Assembly: GCF_005239225.2 (NCBI RefSeq)
Contig: NC_133296.1
Coordinates: forward strand, 4,774,001-4,838,000
Source of the DNA: Populus alba
Taxonomy: Eukaryota; Streptophyta; Magnoliopsida; Malpighiales; Salicaceae
DNA length: 64,000 nucleotides
Reading direction: 5' to 3'
In this document: positions 22,961-33,021 of the stretch, one piece after another
Position numbering within the stretch: position 1 is the first letter of the stretch
How the letters are laid out: each line of letters begins with the position of its first letter
The notes under the pieces: generated by a model
Database searches by the model: none
Told to the model about the DNA's origin: nothing
What the model saw: only the letters and a program-made list of their open reading frames with translations
Position numbers and translations under genes: made by a program

Positions 22961-25235
22961 TGATTGGGTTGAAAAAAACAAACCCTTTCTCCTTTACCTT
23001 ATAGGATTGTTTAGAATCAACTAAGCAAAAACAAAATCAAACAATTAGAAAAATACATAAAATAATTGATTTAAAAAACCTCCCATAACATTCCAAGCTA
23101 GTTTTGTTGTGGTATCGGTTTTAGAAGTTTGAAAAAGATTTAATTAAATTAAATTGATTCAACCACTAATAAACTGATTTTTTTAAAAAAAGTGTAAACA
23201 GAAGAAAAAAATTATAACCTAAAATTAGTAATAGCAAAGCCAAAATCAGTTGAAGAGCATCTCACTGCCCTCTGTCTCTCGTTCTCGCCCACCTAGTTGC
23301 TGCCCTCCATGTTTAGTTTTTGTCTCTCTATTCTGTCTTCGATCTCTAGTCTCTTCCTCTCTGCTCTCTGTGCACTTTCTGAAACCTCGTACAAATAGTG
23401 ACATCTTCTTTTTATTTTATGTCATTCTCCTTCTCTTCGATCTCCGACACTTTTCTACTTGCAGTTTTAGCCTCTTAATATCTTTCTTATTTTCTTTCAT
23501 TTTAATTACTAATTTTAATATTTTAATTTTACTTTCATTAGGCTACATTTGATTGCTTTAAGATAGCATGCTTTGACATTAATTAAATGACATGCTGATT
23601 TTAGTTTTAAAACTTTACATTCAGTAGGCAATGATTTAATTAATTTTACATTTAGTAGCAAAAAATCACAAATTCATTATGTAGTTAATTAGTTTGAAAT
23701 TAAATATGTTATATTGAAATTGTTATGCTGGGTCATCATCGTGTAAGGGTTGTATATTATTGTACATGTGTGTTGTCGTAGTGATCTTTCTCCCATATCA
23801 GGACTTTGGGTGTGCGAGAAGACCAAGAAATTCTTGTCCTTTTATGATTTAAAAGGTTTGAAGTCATCTTCTTGTATTTTGATCATTAACAACCTTAAAC
23901 AGTCTTTAAAATTTAGGTAAAAGGACTGATTATATATAAAAAAGGCAATATCACTCGTAATATATCTTACATAAAATAAAATGCAACATTTATTTGCTTT
24001 ATTATTTCTAAGGCCTCGTTGTGTTTTACTATCCATTGCTTTGTCTATTGGTTAAAGCAAATCCACCTTAATAAGGTGAATCATAGCTTTATAGGTCAAG
24101 TATAACCATTCTAAAGTCAAATAATAATTTATTATATATATTTTTTTTTTTAAATACCAAAAATACATCTTACATATAAATTTGTAATTCTCAAATATAA
24201 AAATTCTATAAAAAAAAAAAAAAAAAGAGATAAAGGGTTTACCAACATCTTTATAAGTTTGTAAATTAAAAATAAGCAAAATTAGTTTTTTGATATTTTT
24301 AAAATTTAGACCAAGTTTTCCATGGACTTAATAAACTCTTTATTAAGTTCATGATGCATGCAAAATATCATTTTTATTATTTTTTAGATATTTTCAAGAA
24401 ATGCTAAATCATGCAAAAAAATTTCTCTTTTTCTCTCATACTTTTTTTTTGTATTTTTTAATTAAAGATGCAAACATGTTTTTTTTTTTGGAAACTCGGT
24501 CATATGTAATTTAAAATAAATTTTTTAAAAGACTAATTTTTATTTATTTATTTATTTTATTAAAAAAAACTAGCTTATTAATACCGGAAAAAATGGTTTA
24601 CATATAAATTTAGAATCTCAAATATTGAAACATAAAGGGGTAAAATTGGTAATAAAAGGCCTAAAATTAATTATAAAACAGCCTTCTAAAAATCTAAAAA
24701 TTAATTAAAAATTAAACTATGAAGTGTTTGGAAAAACACAAGAAAAACAACAAAAAAAATAAGGCTGGAAAAATATGTTAGGGTGTATGTATTAAACACG
24801 TTTATAGCTAAAAATCATTAACTTAAAAAAATATTTTAAAAGCGTGTTTGTCTAACACACTCTAACACGAAAAATAGAGGCTTAGAAATCATCATAAGGA
24901 CATGTTAGCTAAACAACACATAAAGACCCAAAAACCTTTTTTTTTCTTTGGCAATTTTTTTCCTAAACAAACACTACATTAGGCCTTAAAAAGGATCAGT
25001 ACAATCACATGAATTGGGCTTCCTATCCTATCCCAAAACCTAAAAAATAGGACCCATAATCAAAACAGATTTCATGAAGATCAATCAATGGATTTTCGAT
25101 CTAACATCTCAAGAACATAAAAAACAATTCTATGAACCAAAAAACCAAGTTCGAGATAAAGTCCAAATTACTTCAAACTAAAGGCACAAAAAGAAACAAC
25201 ATGTAAAATTAATTAGAAATATACTAAAATTACTC

Positions 25236-25281
25236 AGTGTTTCACTATGCAATCCATAGTGAAACGCTGAGCAATATTTTT
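25236..25281. repeat. Inverted repeat at start of the array
   Basis: Left arm 'actcagtgtttcactatg' pairs with right arm 'catagtgaaacgctgag' with one G-T type mismatch, separated by a few bases. It could form a hairpin or cruciform. Confidence 0.7.
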
Positions 25282-26333
25282 TTTTTTAAGCTGTTTTTTT
25301 TTCTTATTTTTTTGTTTTTTATGCCTTCCCCTTTTTTATTTTTTACTTCTTTCTTTCTTTTTTCTTTTAATAAATTTTTTTTTTAATTTAATTTGTTAAT
25401 GTTAATTTTTTATTTAGTTATCAAACTTTTATGACACTGATCCTGGGTTTAACAGGTTAACATGGTTTCACAGTTAACCCATATTTTTTAATTTTTTTTT
25501 GTTTATTTTAGTTTGTTAATGTTAAATTTCTTTCTATTTAGTTATCAGATTCTCATGACACATATTCCAGGTTTCACAGGTTAACCTGGTTAATTCTTGG
25601 TTAATCCGTCAATTTTTTTTTTTTCTTTTGTTAATATTAATTTTTTTTTTCTTTTGTTAATATTAATTTTTTTTATTTAGTTATTAGAATTTTATGACAC
25701 GGATCCCGGGTTTAACGGGTTAACTTGGTTTGACAAGATAACCCGGAGTGTTTTTGCTTTTTTTCTTTTTAATTAATTTTTTTCATTTAGTTTTGTTTGT
25801 TGATACTAAATTTCTTTCTATTTAGTTATCAGAATTTTATGACACATATCCTGGGTTTGAAGGGTTAACCTGGTTTCACGGGTTAACCCGTCAATTTTTT
25901 TTCTATTTAGTTATTAAACTTTCATAACATGAATCCAATATTTGATGAGTTAACCTGGTTAATTCAGATTTTTTTTCTTTTTTTTATAAGTTTTTTTCTT
26001 CATGTTGGCTTTTTTTTCCTTTTTTTAATTAATCTATCTAATTATCATACTTTTATGACACGATCTTGCAGGCAGACCCACATCCAAGGCTCTTGGATCT
26101 GGTGTTGCAGCCAGACTCACTTAAACTTTAGTCATGTAAGTTTAATATTATTATTAATATTATCAATATTACTCTTGGGTCACGCGTTACAATTAGACCA
26201 AGACTTTTGGGTATATCTTTATAGAAAGACGTAACACTCTTAGATCTTAGCCCTTTTATATTTTTTATGCAAGAAAAAAAAAATAACCCATGTGTATGCC
26301 TTTGTTTTATTTCCTTTTCTTTTCCTTTTTAAG

Positions 26334-26375
26334 CCTTTTACTGTGGAATGCATTGTGCAATCCACAGTGAAAAAG
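26334..26375. repeat. Palindromic block in array
   Basis: 'ctgtggaatgca' and 'tgcaatccacag' form imperfect arms, flanked by 'ccttttta' and 'tgaaaaag', which can extend the stem. Confidence 0.6.
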
Positions 26376-26831
26376 CTAATGTCTTTTTTTTTCCTTTTTC
26401 TTTGTTTTTTAATTATTTTTTTAATTAAATTTCTTAATAATAAATTTTTTCTATTTAATTATCAGACTTTTATGACACGAATCCCAGATTTGACGGGTTA
26501 ACTTGGTTTGACAAGTTAACCCAATTGATTCAAAAAAATTTCTTCTTCATTGGTTTTTTTTTTCTTGTGGGTTTTTTTCTCTTTGCTTTTTTCTTTTTAA
26601 TTATTTTTTTAATTTAGTTCATTAATATTCAATCTTTTTTCTATTTAGTTATCACACTTTCATAACACAAATCCTAGGTTTAATGGGTTAACCTGATTTG
26701 GCAGGTTAACCCAGTTGATTCAGATTATTTTTTTGATTAGTTTTTTTCTTCCAATTTCATCTTTTAATTTTATATGCAGTCCATAGTGAAAATATTGATG
26801 CCTTTAGTTTTTTTCTTTTTTTCTTTTTATA

Positions 26832-26873
26832 CCTTTCACTGTGAACTGGACAGTGGAGTCCACGGTGAAAAGG
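26832..26873. repeat. Palindromic block in array
   Basis: 'cctttcactgtg' and 'cacggtgaaaagg' form the stem, with an imperfect centre. Same family as 27648-27676. Confidence 0.6.
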
Positions 26874-27647
26874 CTGATGTCTTCTTTTTTTTTCTTTTCA
26901 ATTAATTTTTTTTAATTTATTTTGTTGATATTAAATTTTTTTCTATTTAGTTATCAGACATTCATGACACAGATATCAGGTTTGACGGGTTAAACCATTT
27001 AATTTGGATTTTTTTTCCCTTTTCTTCATTGTTTTTTCTTCTTATAGGTTTTTTTCATTTTCTTTTTATTTTTAATTAATATGTTTTTTGTTTAATTTAG
27101 TTCATTAATATTAATTTTTTTTCTATTTAGTTATCGACTGATGCCTTTAGTTTTTTTTTTCTTTTTGCTTTTTTTTTCCTGTTTTTATGCCTTTGATTTT
27201 GGACTGCACAGTGCAGCCACAATGAAAAAGCTTATGCCTTTTTTTTTTTTTACTTTTTAATTAAATTTTTTTTTTAATTTGTTTTGTTTATGTTAAATTT
27301 TTTTCTCTTTAGTTATAAGACTTTCATGACATGGATCTCATGTTTGACGAGTTAGCCAAGTTAATTCATCAATTTTTTTCTCCGTATAGGTTTTTTCTTC
27401 TTTGTTTTTACCTTTTTAATTTCTTTTTTTTATAATTTAGTTTGTTTATATTAAAATTCTTTCTATTTAGTTATCAAACTTTCATGACACAGATCTCAGG
27501 TTTGATGGGTTACCCAGTTAATTTAGATTTTTTTTTTCTTTTTCTTCATTAGTTTTTTTGTTCCTATATTTTTTTTTCTTTTAGCCCAGTTAGTTTTTTT
27601 CTGTTCTTTTCTTTTCTTTTTGTTTTTTTGTCTTTTTCATGCCTTTG

Positions 27648-27676
27648 ACTGTGGACTGCATAATGCAGTCCACAGT
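27648..27676. repeat. Perfect 29-bp palindrome in array
   Basis: ACTGTGGACTGCAT, one central A, then ATGCAGTCCACAGT: perfect 14-bp arms. Flanking 'ccttt' and 'aaagg' can lengthen the stem past one mismatch on each side. Confidence 0.85.
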
Positions 27677-28160
27677 GAAAAGGCCGATGCCTTTTGTTTT
27701 TTTTTTTTTTTTTTTTTTCTTTTTAATTAATTTTTTTTATTTTAGTTTGTTAATGTTAATTTTTTTTCTATTTAGTTATTAAACTTTCATGACATGAATC
27801 CCGGGTTTGACGAATTAGCCCAGTTAATTCTGAGTTAACCTGTTAATTTTTTTTTCAATTCAGTTATCAAATTTTCACAAACACGAATCCAATGTTTGAC
27901 GGGTTAACCCAGTTAATTTAGATTTTTTTTTCTTTTTCTCCATTAGTTGTTTTCTTCATGTTGTTGTTTTTTTCTATGTTTTTTTTTTATTTTTTTAATC
28001 TATTTAATTATCACACTCTTTTAAACTTGGGTAATACAAGTTTATTGTTATTATTAATATTAATATTATAAATATTACTCTTGCATCAGGCGTTGCAACC
28101 AAACCCAAGACTCTTGGATATAGTTTTTCAGAAAGACCTAATACTTTTAAATCTTAGTTT

Positions 28161-28480
28161 TTCTTGATATTTTTTATACAAAAAAAATTGACTGCAACAT
28201 TGCGCTGGTCTTCTAACTAGTTATAACTAAAAGGGATCGATGTTTTACTGTAACGTGAATTACTGTGGACTACGAGTGATTTCAATGTTTGGTGGGGCAT
28301 GATAAGGCTGCAGACTCCAGGAATCACATCAGTGAATTACTGTAGATTGTGAGTGATTTCACTGTAAATTACAATGTTTGGGTTTGCTCTTTGCTAAAAG
28401 CATTGTGAATTGATATTGTAGACTATAAGTGATTTCACTGTTAATTGAACTATTTGGGTTTGCTCTTTGCTAAAATCATT
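28161..28480 (+). repeat. Short direct repeats around 'gtgatttcactg'
   Basis: Three to four imperfect repeats of 'gtgaattactgtagattg', 'gagtgatttcactg' and 'tttgggtttgctctttgc' at 60-75 bp spacing. Vocabulary overlaps the palindromes of the preceding array. Confidence 0.55.
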
Positions 28481-29189
28481 GTGAATTGGAGCGGTGTAAT
28501 GAAATAGCTATTATACCCTTGCTGCAAAGAGTTGCAAAAACTATAAAGATTGGTGGGGTTGTCTTTTTGGTTGGGGAGAAAATGGCCAATTCGAATTTTT
28601 GTGGGGTTGCAGGCCCCATAATACAGACACATGGTGTTGGGCTACCAAGCCCTTGGTGCTAGGGTCAGACCCACGTGCCTGGCAGCAGAACCAGGCAAGC
28701 AGATTTGAGGACCCGCGTGCTCAAGGTCTACAAACCTGCCCATTTGTTGCAAACCTGCATGCCTAGGTTTGCCTAGGTTTGCTGACCCTCACCTGGGTCT
28801 ACAAAGCCCTCTAGGAGTATTATAAATATTGTTATTTTTATTATAACTAATGTTATTGAAAATATTATTATTTATATTATAACTATTATTATTTTTATTA
28901 TAATTAATGTTATTGAAATTAAAAATATTCTTATTTGTATTTTAAATATTCTTATTTTTATTATAATTAATTTTATTGATATTAAAAATATTATAATTTG
29001 TATTATTATTATTATTATTATTATTTGCGTCAGGACCCAAAGTTGAGGGATAATACGTTAGAACTCAATTTTCTTAGGTTCGGCTTAGGTATCTAAGGCT
29101 AATGGATCCTATATTAGGACCAATTCCCTTGGGTCAAGCACCTGGAACCATTTCTCTTGGGTCCTGCGTCTGGACCCAAGACTAAGAGG
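28481..29189. other. Repeat-rich non-coding sequence split by the LTR insertion
   Basis: 28640-28810 has local repeats of 'gcctaggtttg'. 28810-29030 is a degenerate (ATT)n/'attataactaatgtt' array. 29031-29189 repeats 'ggacccaag'/'ttgggtc' phrases. The same phrases resume at 37612 beyond the LTR element, confirming that the element split this sequence. Confidence 0.55.
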
Positions 29190-29194
29190 TAATA

Positions 29195-29467
29195 TGACAC
29201 GACCAAAAGCTTGATGTCTTCTCCCAAGTGCAGGAGTGTCAAAGTAATAAATAACCCGGCAAGACCGGGGTCGAACCACAGAGAGGTTAATTGTATAAAT
29301 TATAAATAACAACACAACAATAACAACAATAACAATGATAATAACAATAGTAGTACTCGTAATAGTAATAATAATAATAATACTCAGTACGTGGCGTTGT
29401 TATACCTACGAATGATCTAAAAGATCGGGTCACAGGTTTCCAGCCTATATACTGAGTTTATGAACAG

Positions 29468-29510
<43 letters not shown>

Positions 29511-30937
29511 TAACAACAATAAATAAAGAAGAGAAGGAAGAAATTAATGAGAACTTTGAGATGAAAGATTAACGTAAGGATTAAACAATGATAAAAACAA
29601 ATGTCAAGGTTAGAGGATCCACTAATGGTACTTCAAACAAGTATAATATAAGCTCTTATTACTCAATTGGAAACCACACATAAAGGAGGTTCCAATCAGA
29701 TTATAAATTATTAACATGATTACATTAGTTATCTTATTCGAATAAAGCTAATACTTGTAAATGTTGGCAGGCATTCATGATTATAACTTATGTTAACAAC
29801 AAATCAAGTCCCTTTCATAGCTCAGGTGTCGGTTATACCATACAGTATGGGCTATGAAAGTACCAAGTATTTGTTGTACCAAGTGTTATACAACATAAAT
29901 CTAGATTAACCATTTAACAAGCAAAGTATTAAAAGTGAACAAGATAACAAATATAAAACATGTTAGTATCCAACGTTAAGGTCCATGTTAAGTTTATATT
30001 ATACTTATTCTTACACCATTAGTGTACCCTTTTCACCTTGACATAATTAACTTAGCTAAACATAATGAAAGAAAGAAACATAAATGAGCAAGACAATAAC
30101 ATAAATGAGAAAGAAGTTAACTAGACAAAGGAAAGGAAATGAAGTGCATAAACTTGATATTAATGAAAACAAGACATAAGCAATACAAAGAGAGAAAGCA
30201 AGAGCATGATCTTGATCTGAACACCAAGATGCCTCAATACATGGTAAGTGCCTCCTTTTATAGGCCAAAATTTGGAACTATTGATTTGTTGACTAATTGA
30301 TGAGTGGGTGGCCATATCTTGACTAGATAACAATCCTTATCTTCTTGTCTGATCAAGACGCCATTGCTAACATCATAATTTGCCCAGAATCCTCAAGAAT
30401 GTTCTAGGAAATTGTCTCAGCTTTCCAACAAAAAAAAGATGAGGTCATTTGGACTTCTAGAACTCAAGATATGGGCTGAACACTAAATAGTGTTTGGGCT
30501 GCAGGACAGCTTCGGACTTCTTCGTTGTTCCTTCAATTTGGACTTCAAAACGACCTTTTCAAATCTTGGGCTCCCATGAAAGTTGTAGGCTTTTGTCTTA
30601 CCTTTCCATCCATATAAAGTGGACCTAAATCCGAAATCTAGAGCTCCAGATATGATCCAATTACCGAGCAATGTTCCGGTTTGGACTGCACCGACATCTC
30701 TTTTCTAAGTTTGGCCATCTCTTTGTCCTTTAACTTTCAATGCTTAAACTCATCAATCAATCCTTTTATTTATGTGATAGTCCTGCATTTAAAATGAGCA
30801 TTTACCATAAATTAAGGTATCTTATAATATTAAACTTGTTATTATAAAACATGCTTTAGTTAAGGAGTTATTGATACTTCAAGTGCAAAAATGATGATAT
30901 AAAACCTTGATAAACATGCACTTTTAAGTACTAATCA
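29195..30937 (-). repeat. Left LTR (3' LTR of element 1)
   Basis: 1743 bp; on the plus strand it starts TGACACGACC and ends ACTAATCA, giving TG...CA ends in both directions. A TATA-like CTATAAAAGG (minus) lies at ~30254-30263. Contains an (ATA)n run at 29468-29507 shorter than in the other LTR, and a 70-codon frame also present in the right LTR. Confidence 0.93.
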
Positions 30938-30952
30938 CACCCCCCAACCAGC
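30938..30952 (-). other. Polypurine tract of element 1
   Basis: On the minus strand GGTTGGGGGGTG directly abuts the 3' LTR. This is the expected plus-strand primer site. Confidence 0.75.
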
Positions 30953-31371
30953 TTATTACTAGTCCCTAGTAATCTAAAGCGTTAAAATAGAGAAATAATT
31001 TGCAAGTTCCACAAAGCAAGGCATTCATCATTCAACTTCCATTAATCTATCCAGATAAACAAACTCTCATTAAATTTATATTCCTGCTTCATACTTCGTA
31101 AACAAGATATTAATAAACCTTCTTTTTGTGTGCTCAATGAAAACATAGATGATGGGGCTTTTGTTGGAAGAAAACAATATTATGTTCAAATGTTTAAGGT
31201 GAACTTCCTTGGGTTGGGATTTTTTTTCTTCTTTTTTTTTCTTCTTTTTTTATTTATATACACATACAACTTAAAACACAATGTATCTTTAACCCATGTA
31301 ACGAGTTTTAGGCTAATGACTCCCAGACCAGTTGGTTTTAGGGCATTAGGTGTTGAGACAACCCTACGAGC

Positions 31372-31599
31372 TAAAGCTTTGGGGACAACCCCCAAAACTT
31401 GATTGCCTCCTAAAAATGCAGCCATTGACACACCTCCCATTAACCCAAGGCTGCCTCCCCCATACACTAAATGAATCTTTCTCTCAGCTAGTACCCGACC
31501 AAGATGATTTGCTGATTCTAAAAACTCTTTTTCTTTCCCAGAACTGGATCCACCGAAAACACAAATATTTCTTATATGATGACTTGAGGAACCTGCCAT
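31372..31599 (-). pseudogene. LOG: Captured LOG N-terminal fragment inside element 1
   Basis: From an ATG at 31599 about 76 codons match the N-terminal half of LOG, the cytokinin riboside 5'-monophosphate phosphoribohydrolase. Visible are NICVFGGSSSGKEKEF, LGRVLAERKIHLVYGGGS, GLMGGVS and QVLGVVPKALA. The usual CVFCGS reads CVFGGS. After PKALA the reading frame runs on through sequence unlike LOG (to 31186), so the PGGxGTxxE active-site half is missing and no enzyme can be made. It has the same orientation as the element and lies between the extra ORF and the 3' LTR. A 'ctataaattc' TATA-like box and a pyrimidine-rich leader precede the ATG, so promoter and 5' UTR sequence may have been captured too. 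No intron interrupts the fragment. The intact enzyme releases active cytokinin bases; here a dominant-negative peptide or small-RNA source is only speculation. Confidence 0.85.
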
Positions 31600-31850
31600 T
31601 TCTACACACTTCTATATTTGATGAATATATGGGATGAGTAGAAATGAAGGGAAGGAAGAGAAGAATTTATAGATCAAAAAGTGAAAATGCAATCATACCA
31701 CCTATATGTAGGCCAGTTGTAGTCTCACAAACTCTCTCTCTCTCTCTCTTTATTAATTATTTATTTTGAAAAAGCATGTATGTACAGGTAGTTGTGATTG
31801 TGGCTCACATCTTCCCTTGGTTTTACGTCCAAGAACGGCTTAAACGCCCT
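31600..31850 (-). promoter_or_regulatory. Possible captured LOG promoter and leader
   Basis: On the minus strand a (GA)n run at ~31733-31750 is followed by CTATAAATTCTTCTC near 31655-31668 and a pyrimidine-rich stretch, ending ~60 bp later at the LOG ATG. This resembles a plant core promoter and 5' UTR. It could equally be element sequence. Confidence 0.4.
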
Positions 31851-32399
31851 CTATGGGTCGGGGATAGGCTTCCCATCCAGTTTTCTTAAAAACTGGCAAA
31901 CAGGGTCTTTTTTAGTCAGATTCCCAAGACTAAGTCGATCATGTTCTTTATGGAATTGTGGCCATAAATCATGAATTACACGATGCACATCTCCACTAGG
32001 ATGCGTCTCAAGGGTCAACAAAAGATTATCTAAAGACCCCTTACTCAGGCCATCCTTAATGAATTGTATCTTATCTTCACGGTTTACAGATATCATTCCT
32101 AAAGAACGACATGTCGTATTACAAGTCCATCTGGCACATCGATGACAGACTTTCAGTCGTTTTGCACGACGTTTCTTTGCAAAAGTGCTTTTACCTGTTC
32201 CAGGCATGTGTGAAATGAAAGAATTGGATGACTCACCTGATAATCGAACCTTTGCTTCAATTAACCAACGGATATCTTCAGGAATTCCATGATTCATTAA
32301 CAACCTCAATCTTGCACACCTAGCACGGTAAATTTTATTAATCGCATTCTGAGGCAGAGCGGGAAAATACCTTTTCAACTTTTCAAGAGTGGTGTCCAT
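31851..32399 (-). CDS. Extra ORF of element 1 with Cys-rich basic motif
   Basis: 182 codons from ATG 32399 (MDTTLEKLKRYFPALP), open further upstream to another ATG at 32513 whose extra residues look like leader sequence. About residues 80-110 carry a basic run KKRRAKRLK immediately followed by CHRCARWTCNTTC, i.e. CX2CX4CX3C, a plausible zinc-binding, nucleic-acid-binding module. The C-terminal half is helical and polar (SLDNLLLTLETH, HRVIHDLWP). It sits where Athila-like elements may carry a third, env-like ORF, but there is no signal peptide or membrane span, so an envelope is unlikely. Codons look maintained and the frame is intact, in contrast to the damaged pol. I do not recognise a characterised family. 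Possible roles are RNA packaging, nuclear import or silencing interference; none is shown. Confidence 0.65.
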   Translation of the reverse strand: MDTTLEKLKRYFPALPQNAINKIYRARCARLRLLMNHGIPEDIRWLIEAKVRLSGESSNSFISHMPGTGKSTFAKKRRAKRLKVCHRCARWTCNTTCRSLGMISVNREDKIQFIKDGLSKGSLDNLLLTLETHPSGDVHRVIHDLWPQFHKEHDRLSLGNLTKKDPVCQFLRKLDGKPIPDP

Positions 32400-32611
32400 T
32401 TTAAAATTAGAATTGGGGAAAATATTCAAAGAAGGGAGAAAGAGCAGAGAATTGTACAAATATATACAAATATCAGTTATTTGGGAAACTGAAAGAACCG
32501 ACTTAAGAGTCATGGAGTACTGTTATCCGCCATTTTACCGGGGTGAGAGACTAGCAAAACAAAAGTCACACTAAAAAGCAACAAAAAAAAAATGTGAGAA
32601 AAACAAAATAA

Positions 32612-33021
32612 TCAACCTTTATCAATAAGATTATTCAAACCAATGGATTCATTTTCACTAGGAAACTCATCAAAGTAAGCTTTTAAACGATGTTCATTTA
32701 CCTTCAAAACATTGTCATTCTTTGGATTCTCAATATCAAGGGCCCCATAAGGATACACATGTTTCAAAATAAATGGACCGCTCCATCTTGATCTTAGTTT
32801 TTCAGGAAATAAATGGAGTTGAGAATTATAAAGCAAAACTTTTTGACCAGTATCAACTTTTTGACAATTTTCACAAGTTTTGCAGAATGCATGTGTGTCC
32901 TTGAACATGGTGGGCCAATAAAATCCATTTTGTAAGATTTTTGCAGTCGTCTCTCTTGATGAGAATTGACTCCCACATGCTTCAGAATGATAAAGTTTAA
33001 TGACATTACTTACCTCATTGT
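32612..33021 (-). pseudogene. Collapsed integrase: N-terminal zinc region fused to C-terminal domain
   Basis: A continuous frame starts after a one-base slip near 33025 and ends at TGA 32612. It begins with the integrase zinc region (LYHSEACGSQFSS ... CKTCENCQK) and passes without a break into the C-terminal domain (GQKVLLYNSQLHLFP, RSRWSGPFI, LKVNEHRLKAY). The catalytic D,D-35-E core of ~200 residues between them is gone. One histidine of the HHCC set reads Gln. Such a protein could not integrate DNA. The deletion joins the parts in frame. Confidence 0.85.

Larger units (their letters stand above)
21479..25230. other. AT-rich intergenic sequence with repeat fragments
   Basis: No gene recognised. 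A perfect 16-bp palindrome CATACGCATGCGTATG lies at 22585-22600. 22150-22320 resembles the window's last ~130 bp. 22805-22960 has the look of a hAT-like MITE interior. 21530-21610 carries the phrase 'acccaagaatcttgggttt', also met near the ends of the array that follows. Confidence 0.45.
25231..28160. repeat. Array of diverged tandem units with palindromes
   Basis: About 14 related segments at irregular 80-300 bp spacing. Each consists of 'tatttagttatca', 'ctttcatgacac', a 'gatcccgggtttgacggg' core, 'ttaacccggtt' and long T-rich spacers. Interleaved are palindromic 'actgtggactgca' blocks. Clear units start near 25415, 25535, 25670, 25820, 25900, 26450, 26640, 26940, 27305, 27465, 27770 and 27850. 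No coding capacity; the T-rich frames are low complexity. It looks like an old minisatellite or nested non-autonomous DNA transposon. Confidence 0.75.

Noticed and set aside
23250..23552. 100-codon plus-strand frame rich in Ser, Leu and Phe
   Set aside because: Pyrimidine-rich low-complexity DNA; no motif, no splice context.
30056..30268. 70-codon frame present in both LTRs of element 1
   Set aside because: Duplicated only because the LTRs are; no motif and it overlaps the TATA region.
31130..31402. Plus-strand frames opposite the LOG fragment
   Set aside because: Shadows of the minus-strand LOG and A-rich tract.
32080..32230. Apparent P-loop (PGTGKST) in the extra ORF of element 1
   Set aside because: The first glycine or alanine of GxxxxGK[ST] is missing and no Walker B follows, so no nucleotide-binding claim is made.
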